54,299 bases of DNA from positions 1 to 54,299 of the forward strand of contig NZ_LQWY01000004.1 in assembly GCF_001643235.1 (NCBI RefSeq), in the 5' to 3' direction. This DNA is from Domibacillus aminovorans (lineage in GTDB: Bacteria > Bacillota > Bacilli > Bacillales > Domibacillaceae). Each line of letters starts with the position of its first letter. The stretch's first letter is position 1. Below, in pieces: positions 46,172 to 54,004 of the stretch. Made by a program: the position numbers and the translations under genes. The notes under the pieces are model-generated. The model was not told the DNA's origin. It did not search any database and saw nothing but the letters and a program-made list of their open reading frames with translations.

Positions 46172-46328
46172 GCATACGGAGCCGTTTGCTCTCATTCAAC
46201 AAGCTTAGAGCGTTACGATGGGCGTATCACAAGTACCATGTGCGTCCCGTCTAGCTCATGCACCCCTCAACCCGACCGCAAGCAGCGGCAAGAATGTTTA
46301 TTCTTTGGTTCGGGGTGCGGGCTTTTTT
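46172..46328 (+). ncRNA. Unexplained structured RNA element with terminal U-tract, upstream of ecfA1
   Basis: The 249-base rplQ-ecfA1 gap holds no gene. After the rplQ terminator come: GAGC/GCTC (46179-46191); a long hairpin 46208-46257 (GAGC/GCTC, GATGGG/CCCGTC, CG/CG, CACA/TGTG); and a branched domain closed by GCACCCC/GGGGTGC (46260-46266, 46312-46318) enclosing AACC/GGTT, CCGC/GCGG and AAGAAT/ATTCTT, followed by GGGC and seven T. This looks like a cis-regulatory or attenuator RNA before the ECF genes. A conserved L17 downstream element is known in some Firmicutes; whether this belongs to it is untested. Confidence 0.5.
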
Positions 46329-46355
46329 TGTTTTGTACGAACAGGGAGGAACAGC

Positions 46356-47195
46356 ATGAATACAATAGTCATTTCAATCAAAGGGGTTTCTTATCAGTAT
46401 CCAGAACAGGAATCACTTGCCTTAAACAATGTCTCGCTGGATGTGTATAAAGGAGAATGGCTGGCGATTGTGGGTCATAATGGATCGGGCAAGTCAACGC
46501 TCGCTAAGATGTTGAATGGACTTCATTATCCGTCTAAAGGTACCGTTATGATTGGCGGGTATGCACTCAATGAAGAAAATGTGTGGTCTATTCGTGAAAA
46601 ACTAGGGATGGTTTTTCAAAATCCAGATAATCAATTTGTTGGAACAACGGTTCAGGATGATGTGGCTTTTGGGTTAGAAAATAACGGTGTTGAACATGGT
46701 GTCATGCAGGAGCGTGTTTTCGCCTCTCTTGAAAAAGTCGGCATGACTGCTTTTCTGAATCAAGAGCCGCACCATCTTTCCGGTGGACAGAAACAGCGCG
46801 TGGCGATAGCTGGCGTGATTGCTTTACGCCCGGACATCATTTTGTTAGATGAAGCAACATCGATGCTCGACCCACTTGGACGTGAAGAAGTGATGAATAC
46901 TGTTCGTGAATTGAACGAAAAAGAAGGACTGACGGTTATTTCGATTACGCATGACCTAGAGGAAGCAGCAAAAGCAGACCGAGTGATCGTCTTGAATGAG
47001 GGCAGGCTGTATACAGAAGGAACACCGCAAAGTATTTTTCAATTGGACAGAGAACTTTTGAATCTCGGTCTCGGTGTACCATTTGCTGTTCAAATGAGTC
47101 AACTGCTAGCAGATGCGGGTCTGCAGCTGTCACAGCGTCATTTTAATGAAGAAGAGCTGGTGAGTGAATTATGGACATTAAACTTCAAGATGTAG
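46356..47195 (+). CDS. ecfA1: EcfA1, ECF transporter ATPase
   Basis: One of two ATPases of the shared energizing module that serves vitamin-binding S components. The 279 residues show Walker A GHNGSGKST at 40-48, Q-loop VFQNPDNQF, signature LSGGQKQR, Walker B IILLDEATSMLD and the His switch (SITHD). ATG 46356 is 5 bases after GGGAGGA; an upstream in-frame ATG at 46218 would translate the structured RNA and has no ribosome-binding site. It overlaps ecfA2 by 25 bases. Confidence 0.96.
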   Translation: MNTIVISIKGVSYQYPEQESLALNNVSLDVYKGEWLAIVGHNGSGKSTLAKMLNGLHYPSKGTVMIGGYALNEENVWSIREKLGMVFQNPDNQFVGTTVQDDVAFGLENNGVEHGVMQERVFASLEKVGMTAFLNQEPHHLSGGQKQRVAIAGVIALRPDIILLDEATSMLDPLGREEVMNTVRELNEKEGLTVISITHDLEEAAKADRVIVLNEGRLYTEGTPQSIFQLDRELLNLGLGVPFAVQMSQLLADAGLQLSQRHFNEEELVSELWTLNFKM

Positions 47196-48034
47196 AATAC
47201 CGATATGCCGCCGGTACACCGTTTGAACGGCCAGCAATTGCTGATGTTTCCTTTCACATCCCCTCCGGCCAGTATGTTGCGATTATCGGTCATACAGGCT
47301 CGGGCAAATCGACTGTTCTTCAGCATTTAAATGTGCTTCTCAAACCGTTAAAAGGAGAAATTGAGATTGGAAGTCGTACAATTGCAGCAGGACGGAAGGA
47401 AAAGAATTTAAAAGAGATCCGCCGCCGCGTCGGCATCGTGTTTCAATTTCCAGAACATCAGTTATTTGAAGAAACAGTTGAAAAGGATATTTGCTTCGGT
47501 CCGATGAATTTTGGTGTAACAGAAAATGACGCAAAAAAACGGGCACTTGAAGCAGTCCGCCTTGTCGGTCTACCGGAAGATATACTGAAGAAATCACCGT
47601 TTGATTTGTCCGGCGGGCAAATGAGACGGGTTGCGATTGCTGGTGTGCTAGCGATGAAACCGGACGTCCTTGTACTTGATGAACCGACAGCAGGACTTGA
47701 CCCACGCGGCCGGCAGGACATCATGAACATGTTCACAGGGTTGCAGAAGACGAACGGGCTGACGTGTGTATTGGTTACTCACAGTATGGAAGATGCAGCA
47801 CGGTATGCCGATAAAATCGTTATTATGCATAAAGGACGTGTTCATCGCACCGGTACACCACGTGACATTTTTCGTGATGCAGATAGTTTAACGAGTGTAG
47901 GTCTTGATATACCGGAAACAGTTCGATTTCAGCAGTTGTTTGAAAAAAGACTTGGGCGGCCGCTTGAAAAGGTTTGTTTAACGCCTGAAGAACTGGCTGC
48001 AGAAATAGGCAAACTACGCGGTGAAATATCATGA
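47171..48034 (+). CDS. ecfA2: EcfA2, ECF transporter ATPase
   Basis: The second ATPase of the ECF module; it pairs with EcfA1 as a heterodimer. The 287-residue protein has Walker A GHTGSGKST at 40-48, FQFPEHQLFEETV, LSGGQMRRV, VLVLDEPTAGLDP and the VTHSMED switch. It starts inside the end of ecfA1 and its stop overlaps the ecfT start, so the three subunits are translationally coupled. Confidence 0.96.
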   Translation: MDIKLQDVEYRYAAGTPFERPAIADVSFHIPSGQYVAIIGHTGSGKSTVLQHLNVLLKPLKGEIEIGSRTIAAGRKEKNLKEIRRRVGIVFQFPEHQLFEETVEKDICFGPMNFGVTENDAKKRALEAVRLVGLPEDILKKSPFDLSGGQMRRVAIAGVLAMKPDVLVLDEPTAGLDPRGRQDIMNMFTGLQKTNGLTCVLVTHSMEDAARYADKIVIMHKGRVHRTGTPRDIFRDADSLTSVGLDIPETVRFQQLFEKRLGRPLEKVCLTPEELAAEIGKLRGEIS

Positions 48035-48828
48035 TGGAGAAAATTATTTTTGGCCGCTATTTGCCATCAGATTCCGTTGTGCACCAGATGGATCCACGTG
48101 CGAAGCTGTTGTTTATTTTTATATTTGTCGGGATCGTTTTTTTGGCGAATAACGTTGTGACATACGCGCTGCTCGGTGCATTTACCTTTTTGATTGTCTT
48201 TTTATCAAAAGTGAAACTGCGCTTTTTAATTGGGGGCCTTAAGCCGGTGCTTCTCCTCGTGCTGTTTACGTTCTTTTTGCATGTCTTTTTTACAAAAGAG
48301 GGGGATGTTCTTACACAATTCGGCTTTTTGACGATTTATAAAGGCGGTGTTATAAAAGGGATCTTTATTTCGCTGAGATTTTTACTGCTTATTTTTGTGA
48401 CATCACTTCTTACACTGACGACGCCGCCTATATCGGTGACGGACGGAATTGAATCTTTATTTGGTCCACTTAAAAAGATAAAGGTACCAGTGCACGAACT
48501 GGCGCTCATGATGTCCATTTCTCTCCGATTTATTCCGACATTGCTTGATGAAACGGATAAAATTATGAAAGCACAGATGGCACGCGGAGCCGACTTTTCG
48601 AGCGGATCGATTTCAGACCGGGTCAAAGCAATTATACCTCTTTTAATACCGTTGTTTGTGAGCGCCTTTAAACGCGCGGAGGAGCTCGCGGTAGCGATGG
48701 AAGCACGTGGCTACAAAGGCGGCGAAGGCCGGACGAAATACCGGATTCTGCGCTGGAGCATGCGTGATACGATGGCGATGCTGTTTCTAGTTGTCCTATC
48801 AGCTGCTCTATTCATATTAAGGAGTTAA
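48031..48828 (+). CDS. ecfT: EcfT, ECF transporter transmembrane coupling subunit
   Basis: EcfT is the membrane scaffold that couples ATPases to interchangeable S components. In 265 residues there are several hydrophobic helices and the two coupling-helix ARG motifs (QMARGADFS and MEARGYKGG). ATG 48031 or 48034 are both possible; the first overlaps the ecfA2 stop. No S component lies nearby, so substrates cannot be told here. Confidence 0.95.
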   Translation: MMEKIIFGRYLPSDSVVHQMDPRAKLLFIFIFVGIVFLANNVVTYALLGAFTFLIVFLSKVKLRFLIGGLKPVLLLVLFTFFLHVFFTKEGDVLTQFGFLTIYKGGVIKGIFISLRFLLLIFVTSLLTLTTPPISVTDGIESLFGPLKKIKVPVHELALMMSISLRFIPTLLDETDKIMKAQMARGADFSSGSISDRVKAIIPLLIPLFVSAFKRAEELAVAMEARGYKGGEGRTKYRILRWSMRDTMAMLFLVVLSAALFILRS

Positions 48829-48842
48829 TGGGAGAGATCAAG

Positions 48843-49580
48843 TTGAAACGGATAAAATGTGAACTCATGTATGATGGTTCGCGCTTTTCAGGTTATCAGT
48901 CGCAGCTGAACGGCCGGACGGTGCAGCAGGAGCTTGAAAAGGCCTTATACGTTATCCATAAAAAGACACCTGTTAAAACACACGCATCCGGCCGTACAGA
49001 CGCCGGTGTACACGCGCTCGGACAGGTTGTTCATTTTGACACGCCGATCCAGATGCCGGCCGAAAGATGGGCAAGAGCACTCAATGGTGAACTTCCTGCT
49101 GATATTTCGGTGAAGTGGACAGAAGAAGTGCCTGACTCATTTCATGCACGCTATTCAGTTAAGGGTAAAGAATACCGCTACCGTATTTACCGGACACCGT
49201 TCCGAGATCCATTTCGGAATGCCTACGCCCATCATTATCCGTATCCGCTTGAGGTGAGGCGGATGAAGGAAGCGGCTCTTCATTTAATTGGTGAACATGA
49301 CTTTACATCCTTTTGTTCGGCGAAAACCGATAAAGAAAATAAAGTGCGGACTATAACAGATATTACATTTATTGAACAGGGCAACGACCTTGAAGTGAGA
49401 TTCGTTGGTAACGGATTTTTGTACAATATGGTTCGAATTATAGTAGGAACATTAATAAAAGCAGGCAACGGGCGCATTGAGCCTGCTGATGTGGCTGTTA
49501 TTTTGGCAGACCGCGACCGTAAGCGTGCAGGGCAGACAGCACCGGCAGAAGGGTTATATTTGTGGAAAGTTTTTTATTGA
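48843..49580 (+). CDS. truA: TruA, tRNA pseudouridine(38-40) synthase
   Basis: TruA modifies U38-40 in the anticodon stem-loop. The 245 residues include the catalytic Asp in SGRTDAGVHA (D53). TTG 48843 is chosen because GGGAGA lies 7 bases upstream and the start MKRIKCELMYDG matches relatives; ATG 48828 overlaps the ecfT stop but has AAGGAG only 3 bases away and is the alternative. It is the last gene of the ecf unit and is followed by a modest terminator. Confidence 0.95.
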   Translation: MKRIKCELMYDGSRFSGYQSQLNGRTVQQELEKALYVIHKKTPVKTHASGRTDAGVHALGQVVHFDTPIQMPAERWARALNGELPADISVKWTEEVPDSFHARYSVKGKEYRYRIYRTPFRDPFRNAYAHHYPYPLEVRRMKEAALHLIGEHDFTSFCSAKTDKENKVRTITDITFIEQGNDLEVRFVGNGFLYNMVRIIVGTLIKAGNGRIEPADVAVILADRDRKRAGQTAPAEGLYLWKVFY

Positions 49581-49615
49581 AATGCATGGCAACTAAACCG
49601 AGTGTTGCATTTTTT
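49580..49615 (+). terminator. Terminator after truA
   Basis: AAATGCA (49580-49586) pairs with TGCATTT (49606-49612) and six or more T overlap and follow the 3' arm. The loop is long (19 bases), so strength is moderate. Confidence 0.6.
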
Positions 49616-49616
49616 C

Positions 49617-49645
49617 TTGACAATAAATTAAAGACAATATATTAT
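49617..49645 (+). promoter_or_regulatory. Promoter of rplM-rpsI
   Basis: TTGACA and TATTAT are 17 bases apart, starting right after the truA terminator. The start would be near 49652. Confidence 0.85.
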
Positions 49646-49651
49646 AGCATA

Positions 49652-49738
49652 TGGTATGTTATTTGACCCCACGATAAGCCCCGGAAGTTTATTCGTGATA
49701 TAAATACATTGAACCGTAAAAACATTAACAAATCAGGA
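49652..49738 (+). ncRNA. L13 leader RNA
   Basis: A hairpin CACGA/TCGTG (49670-49674, 49693-49697) with the inner CCCCGGAAGTTTA resembles the Firmicute L13 leader, a candidate autogenous site for L13. The assignment is from memory of that motif and position before rplM. Confidence 0.65.
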
Positions 49739-49747
49739 GGGTAAACA

Positions 49748-50185
49748 ATGCGTACGACTTATATGGCTAAAGCAAGCGAAATCGAGCGTAAATGGTTCGT
49801 GATCGATGCTGAAGGCAAAACATTGGGCCGCCTATCAAGCGAAGTAGCATCTATTTTGCGCGGCAAACATAAACCAACTTTCACACCGCACGTTGATACT
49901 GGTGATAACGTCATCATCCTCAACGCTTCTAAAATTGAATTGACTGGTAACAAACTTCAAGGGAAAATTTACTACCGTCACAGCATGTATCCAGGCGGTT
50001 TGAAAACACGTACAGCACAAGATATGCGTGATAAAAACCCTGAAAGAATGCTTGAGCTTGCTATTAAAGGCATGCTTCCAAAAGGTTCTTTAGGCCGTCA
50101 AATGTTCAAAAAACTTCATGTATACGCTGGAGCAGAACATAAGCATGAAGCACAACAACCGGAAGTTTACGAACTTCGCGGATAA
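49748..50185 (+). CDS. rplM: 50S ribosomal protein L13
   Basis: L13 is an early 50S assembly protein. The 145 residues include [33 protein letters not shown], and [24 protein letters not shown] precedes the ATG by 7 bases. It is paired with rpsI as in most bacteria. Confidence 0.98.
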   Translation: MRTTYMAKASEIERKWFVIDAEGKTLGRLSSEVASILRGKHKPTFTPHVDTGDNVIILNASKIELTGNKLQGKIYYRHSMYPGGLKTRTAQDMRDKNPERMLELAIKGMLPKGSLGRQMFKKLHVYAGAEHKHEAQQPEVYELRG

Positions 50186-50210
50186 TAAATATTAAAAGGA
50201 GGAAATGACA

Positions 50211-50603
50211 TTGTCACAAGTTCAATACTTAGGCACAGGACGCCGTAAAAGTTCAGTAGCCCGTGTACGTCTCGTACCAGGCGAAGGTAAAATTCTAATC
50301 AATGGCCGTACTGCTGAAGATTATATTCCATTTGAAGCGTTGCGTACTGTGATCAACCAGCCGCTTGTTGCGACTGAAACAGGAAACAGCTATGATGTAC
50401 ATGTAAATGTAAACGGAGGCGGCTACACAGGGCAGGCGGGAGCGATCCGTCACGGTATCGCCCGTGCTCTTTTGCAAGCCGATCCAGAATATCGCCCAAC
50501 ACTTAAACGTGCAGGCTACCTTACACGTGATGCACGTGCGAAGGAACGTAAAAAATATGGACTTAAAGGTGCACGTCGCGCGCCACAGTTCTCAAAACGT
50601 TAA
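50211..50603 (+). CDS. rpsI: 30S ribosomal protein S9
   Basis: S9 has a C-terminal tail that reaches P-site tRNA; the tail RRAPQFSKR is intact. The 130-residue length fits TTG 50211, which is 8 bases after AAAGGAGG and gives [13 protein letters not shown]; the ATG at 50205 is only 2 bases from that site. A terminator follows. Confidence 0.97.
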   Translation: MSQVQYLGTGRRKSSVARVRLVPGEGKILINGRTAEDYIPFEALRTVINQPLVATETGNSYDVHVNVNGGGYTGQAGAIRHGIARALLQADPEYRPTLKRAGYLTRDARAKERKKYGLKGARRAPQFSKR

Positions 50604-50621
50604 TTTTTCGTTATCAAAAAC

Positions 50622-50652
50622 CCTTTCTCCAACCTGGAGAAAGGATTTTTTT
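50622..50652 (+). terminator. Terminator after rpsI
   Basis: A 9-bp stem CCTTTCTCC / GGAGAAAGG with loop AACCT is followed by A and seven T. Confidence 0.92.
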
Positions 50653-50680
50653 CATTTACAGGAAATTTCGTTCATATACT
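50652..50680 (+). promoter_or_regulatory. Candidate sporulation (SigE-type) promoter of cwlD
   Basis: CATATACT at 50673-50680 resembles the SigE -10 (CATACAAT), with TCATTTA 14 bases before it in the place of the -35. In B. subtilis cwlD is transcribed during sporulation. The match is only partial. A similar CATATACT lies before pdaB. Confidence 0.4.
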
Positions 50681-50703
50681 GTTTGTGACAGGAGGGACTG
50701 TTT

Positions 50704-51384
50704 ATGAAGCGGATTGCTGTTGTAATTCTTCTGATTGCCATCGCCGCCTTTTTTTATCAAGATATAAAGCCTGTCTTTAATACGTGGAAGCTGCCGCTTA
50801 CGGGTCTGACGATTATGATCGATCCCGGGCATGGGGGGATGGATGGAGGTGCGGGAGACGCTGACGCACTGGAGAAAGACATTGCATTATCCGTTTCAGA
50901 AAAGCTGAGAGATTATTTAAATGGGCAGGGAGCAGTTGTGTTAATGACCAGAGAAGAAGACAAGGATCTAGCAGGGGAAGAAACGAAGAGCGTGCGCACA
51001 CGAAAAACAGAAGATTTGCAGAAAAGAAGCCGGCTCATTAATGAGTCGCGAGCTGATTTATTTGTTAGTATCCACTTAAATGCGATCCCATCAGAAAGGT
51101 GGCGGGGATCTCAAACGTTTTATGCTTCTCACCTGCCTGAAAATAAAAAAATAGCGACATCCATTCAGCGTGAGTTGACAGTTAATCTTGAAAATACAGA
51201 ACGGAAGCCGGCAGAAATTGGACATGTGTATATTTTAAAAGAAGCAACTATACCAGGAGCACTTGTCGAAATCGGTTTTTTATCAAATCGAGAAGAGCGT
51301 CGTCTTCTGTTAAGTGAGGAGTATCAAGATAAAACAGCAGCTTCCGTGTCACGTGGTATATTGCGTTATTTTGAAAGCCAGTAA
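50704..51384 (+). CDS. cwlD: CwlD, N-acetylmuramoyl-L-alanine amidase for spore cortex
   Basis: CwlD removes peptide stems so that PdaA can form muramic-delta-lactam in the spore cortex. The 226-residue protein has an N-terminal membrane anchor (residues 4-19) and an Amidase_3 domain with zinc ligands H43, E57 and H124 and catalytic E189 (VEIGFLSN), all present. AGGAGGGA precedes the ATG. Its intact active site supports true sporulation in this organism. Confidence 0.95.
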   Translation: MKRIAVVILLIAIAAFFYQDIKPVFNTWKLPLTGLTIMIDPGHGGMDGGAGDADALEKDIALSVSEKLRDYLNGQGAVVLMTREEDKDLAGEETKSVRTRKTEDLQKRSRLINESRADLFVSIHLNAIPSERWRGSQTFYASHLPENKKIATSIQRELTVNLENTERKPAEIGHVYILKEATIPGALVEIGFLSNREERRLLLSEEYQDKTAASVSRGILRYFESQ

Positions 51385-51391
51385 CCGTTTT

Positions 51392-51453
51392 CCATCCTTC
51401 ATTTACATGATTATGGTATACTGAGTAAAGTGAAGAATACAAGTGAAGGATGG
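51392..51453 (+). promoter_or_regulatory. salA promoter nested in an inverted repeat that covers the salA ribosome-binding site
   Basis: An extended -10 box TGGTATACT lies at 51414-51422. It is flanked by CCATCCTTCATTT (51392-51404) and AAGTGAAGGATGG (51441-51453), which pair over 13 bp with one G-U. The right arm contains AAGGATGG, the salA ribosome-binding site. A transcript starting at the nested promoter (near 51429) lacks the left arm; read-through from cwlD carries both arms and would hide the site. Confidence 0.6.
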
Positions 51454-51461
51454 TGCTCCCT

Positions 51462-52523
51462 ATGATTACAGAAGCGCGAGTACGCGACATTGTGAACGCC
51501 CTTGAAGACCCTTTTTTACATAAAACACTTGCAGAAACGGGCGGCATTGAAGAGATTACAATGAGAGAAGAACAAAATCATGTGAGCGTGAAGATTGCCA
51601 TCGCTCAAACGGGAACGCCTGAACAATTGCAGTTGCAAATGCGAATTGTGAATTCGTTAAAAGAAGCGGGCGTTGAAACAGTTGGCCTTCGTTTTACCGA
51701 ACTGTCTGAAGAGAAAATAGCTCAATTTCGTGGTGCAGATGCTGGTGAAAAGGATGGGGGATTGCTTTCTCCAAATAGTGAGACTGTCTTTTTAGCCATT
51801 GCGAGTGGTAAAGGCGGTGTTGGAAAATCAACTGTATCGGTCAACCTAGCGATCTCACTTGCCCGTCTTGGCAAAAAAGTAGGTCTTATTGATGCGGATA
51901 TTTACGGATTCAGTGTACCGGATATGATGGGGATTACAACACGTCCGGTTGTTCGTGGTGAAAAAATAATCCCCGTTGAGCGGTTCGGTGTAAAAGTCAT
52001 TTCAATGGGCTTTTTCGTTGATGATAATGCACCGGTCATCTGGCGTGGTCCGATGCTTGGTAAAATGTTAAACAGCTTTTTCAAAGAAGTAGAGTGGGGC
52101 GATCTTGACTATTTGCTACTTGATTTGCCGCCAGGAACAGGGGATGTCGCGCTCGACGTTCATACGATGCTCCCACATTGTAAAGAAGTAATCGTGTCGA
52201 CGCCGCATCCGACTGCCGCATTCGTCGCAGCCCGTGCTGGTGCAATGGCGCTACAAACTGAACATGAATTAGTAGGTGTTATTGAAAATATGGCTTATTT
52301 TGAAAGCAAATCAACAGGTGAAAAAGAGTACATTTTTGGTAAAGGCGGCGGTGATAAGCTAGCTGATGAATTACGAACGGAAGTACTTGGACGCCTGCCG
52401 CTTCAGCAGCCGGACTGGAATGAAGAGGACTTTGCTCCATCCGTTTATGCAGAAGATCATCCGCTTGGGGCAATTTATCAAGAAATCGCCGCAAAACTTG
52501 ATACGAAACTATCTTTAAAGTAA
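51462..52523 (+). CDS. salA: SalA, Mrp/NBP35-type ATPase
   Basis: SalA is an Mrp-family P-loop ATPase; in B. subtilis it indirectly raises exoprotease expression by repressing scoC, and Mrp proteins elsewhere carry Fe-S clusters. The 353 residues have an N-terminal DUF59/MIP18-like domain (1-85) and an ATPase domain with deviant Walker A SGKGGVGKST at 115-124, LIDADIYGFS and LLDLPPGTGD. ATG 51462 gives the family start. A strong terminator follows; gerD, next in B. subtilis, is absent. Confidence 0.93.
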   Translation: MITEARVRDIVNALEDPFLHKTLAETGGIEEITMREEQNHVSVKIAIAQTGTPEQLQLQMRIVNSLKEAGVETVGLRFTELSEEKIAQFRGADAGEKDGGLLSPNSETVFLAIASGKGGVGKSTVSVNLAISLARLGKKVGLIDADIYGFSVPDMMGITTRPVVRGEKIIPVERFGVKVISMGFFVDDNAPVIWRGPMLGKMLNSFFKEVEWGDLDYLLLDLPPGTGDVALDVHTMLPHCKEVIVSTPHPTAAFVAARAGAMALQTEHELVGVIENMAYFESKSTGEKEYIFGKGGGDKLADELRTEVLGRLPLQQPDWNEEDFAPSVYAEDHPLGAIYQEIAAKLDTKLSLK

Positions 52524-52557
52524 ACAGCTTCCGGGTCACAGCCCGGAAGCTGTTTAT
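52523..52557 (+). terminator. Terminator after salA
   Basis: A stem of about 14 bp (AAACAGCTTCCGGG / CCCGGAAGCTGTTT) with a 6-base loop. The U-tract is part of the 3' arm. Confidence 0.85.
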
Positions 52558-52611
52558 GTGAAAAGACAAAAATTGTCCACGTCTCTTAACCTTTCTTTTT
52601 CACTAGTGTAT

Positions 52612-52620
52612 TGTTACAAT
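52612..52620 (+). promoter_or_regulatory. Candidate promoter of kbaA
   Basis: TGTTACAAT is an extended -10 box; TTTCTT 17 bases upstream is a poor -35. It would give a ~25-base leader before kbaA. Confidence 0.4.
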
Positions 52621-52652
52621 CGAAAGAGAAGAATATACAGGGGGATTCATGC

Positions 52653-53258
52653 GTGGGTATACGAAACTGGATACGATTTTTTACACATACATTGCTGATC
52701 GGTGGAGCGGTTGCCGGTATTTTAGGCTTTATCATCCGCTGGGGAGAATTTTCACCACTTTTCGCAAATGGTGAATGGAAAGAAGTGCTGTCTGTTCTTG
52801 CTTGGCTGATCGGTGTTGGTTTTACATTTAGTGTCATTAGCCAGATGGGGTTCTTTGCCTACTTGACAATTCATCAGTTTGGACTTGGATTATTCCGCTC
52901 ATACTGGAATTTTATTCAGATCGCACTGATCATTGTCGTGCTGTTCGACCTTGTCTATTTTCGGTTTGAAGCATTCGGCAATGACGGGGAAGCAATCGGT
53001 TCTTATTTAATTTTAGCAGCCGTTTTATTCATTGTCGGTCTCCTAGTTGCATGGCTAAAAGGAAAAGGGAAAAATAAGAATGTCTTCGTTGCAGCATTGT
53101 TCTTTATGATCGTCGTTACAACGCTGGAGTGGCTTCCTGTGTTGCAGGCAAATGAAGAAAGCTGGCTTTACTTAATGCTTTTTACACTATTACCATGTAA
53201 TGCATTTCAGCTCTTAATGCTGCCGAAATACAATCAAAAAGTCTCAAAAGCCAATTAA
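52653..53258 (+). CDS. kbaA: KbaA, membrane protein of the sporulation kinase B pathway
   Basis: KbaA is needed for activation of the KinB sensor kinase feeding the sporulation phosphorelay. The 201-residue protein has about six hydrophobic segments from residue 10 on, with short charged loops (KGKGKNKN). GTG 52653 is chosen because AGGGGGA is 7-8 bases upstream and MGIRNWIRFFTHT matches relatives; a TTG at 52611 lies before this site. Its stop codon is inside the loop of the shared terminator. Confidence 0.88.
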   Translation: MGIRNWIRFFTHTLLIGGAVAGILGFIIRWGEFSPLFANGEWKEVLSVLAWLIGVGFTFSVISQMGFFAYLTIHQFGLGLFRSYWNFIQIALIIVVLFDLVYFRFEAFGNDGEAIGSYLILAAVLFIVGLLVAWLKGKGKNKNVFVAALFFMIVVTTLEWLPVLQANEESWLYLMLFTLLPCNAFQLLMLPKYNQKVSKAN

Positions 53259-53278
53259 TCGGCCTTTGAGACTTTTTT
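53237..53278. terminator. Bidirectional terminator between kbaA and pdaB
   Basis: GTCTCAAAAGCC (53241-53252) pairs with GGCCTTTGAGAC (53261-53272) with one mismatch, flanked by A-run and T-run, so it can serve both convergent genes. It overlaps the last codons of kbaA. Confidence 0.85.
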
Positions 53279-53971
53279 TCATGGAATATATTGAATCTTT
53301 GTATCGCCGCCAATCATTTCAGACAAGCTGATTAATTTTTCTTTTTGGGATAAAATAGAGATCCATTTCTCCAATGCAAGCTGGTCCTCGTCAGTGTTTA
53401 ATAAAACAATGTCTCCTTTACCTGATTCTTTTATAAAAGAATCAGCGGATTGGCTACGCAAATCAATACTCCATTGCACGGGCAAATAACCATGGGCAGC
53501 TGCAACGTGCAAAAGATTTTCATGTTCATTGCCATCTGCTGCCCGTAAAAAAACAATGTCTTTTTGGCCATGCGAAGCAAGTATTTTTTTTACAGCAGCA
53601 ATTTCTTGAATGATCTTGTCCTCATTAGAAGAATCGGTAACAAGAACACCTATATCAAATGCTCTGTCGACAAGTAATTTTGATGCTTTTGGATGGTGTT
53701 TAAGCCAGGAGGAAGTAACAAAAAAAGAAGCAGTTGTTTCGTTTTTGATCAAAGCATGTACTAATTTCCCAATGTTTTTTTCTTGTTGATCCACATTTAC
53801 TGTTAAAGAAATACCGCTCTGACCAGCGTAAATATTGTTTGTTGCTCCATCCATTGAAATAACGGGATGTTCGTTTTTAGGCTGCAAAAATAAGAAAAAA
53901 AGACAGGCTGACATAAGAAAAAAAGCAACCCATTTTAATTGTTTGGCACGTATAAATAGGAACGGCGTCAT
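53279..53971 (-). CDS. pdaB: PdaB-like polysaccharide deacetylase family protein, catalytic motifs lost
   Basis: Place and length (230 residues), an N-terminal membrane segment (about 12-28) and local similarity (IxLTxN..., TASFFVTSSWLKHHP, DIVLLN) match PdaB, a NodB-fold protein needed for late spore stability in B. subtilis. However the catalytic motifs are changed: TFD is LTVNVD, the RPPxG loop is RAADG, the DW motif is lost and LLH is LLN. It is probably not an active deacetylase. ATG 53971 is chosen since CGGGGG lies 8 bases upstream; ATG 53977 is only 2 bases from it. Confidence 0.75.
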   Translation of the reverse strand: MTPFLFIRAKQLKWVAFFLMSACLFFLFLQPKNEHPVISMDGATNNIYAGQSGISLTVNVDQQEKNIGKLVHALIKNETTASFFVTSSWLKHHPKASKLLVDRAFDIGVLVTDSSNEDKIIQEIAAVKKILASHGQKDIVFLRAADGNEHENLLHVAAAHGYLPVQWSIDLRSQSADSFIKESGKGDIVLLNTDEDQLALEKWISILSQKEKLISLSEMIGGDTKIQYIP

Positions 53972-54004
53972 TGTCATAGCCCCCGATTTAAAAGGATTAA
54001 ACAA

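Noticed and set aside
46260-46328. Possible tRNA-like sequence (GGTTCGGGGTG resembling a T-arm)
   Set aside because: No consistent four-arm cloverleaf, no anticodon arm at proper distance and no acceptor pairing with a CCA end.
46218-46355. In-frame N-terminal extension of ecfA1 starting at ATG 46218
   Set aside because: It runs through the structured RNA region, has no ribosome-binding site, and has composition unlike an ABC ATPase. ATG 46356 has GGGAGGA and matches family starts.
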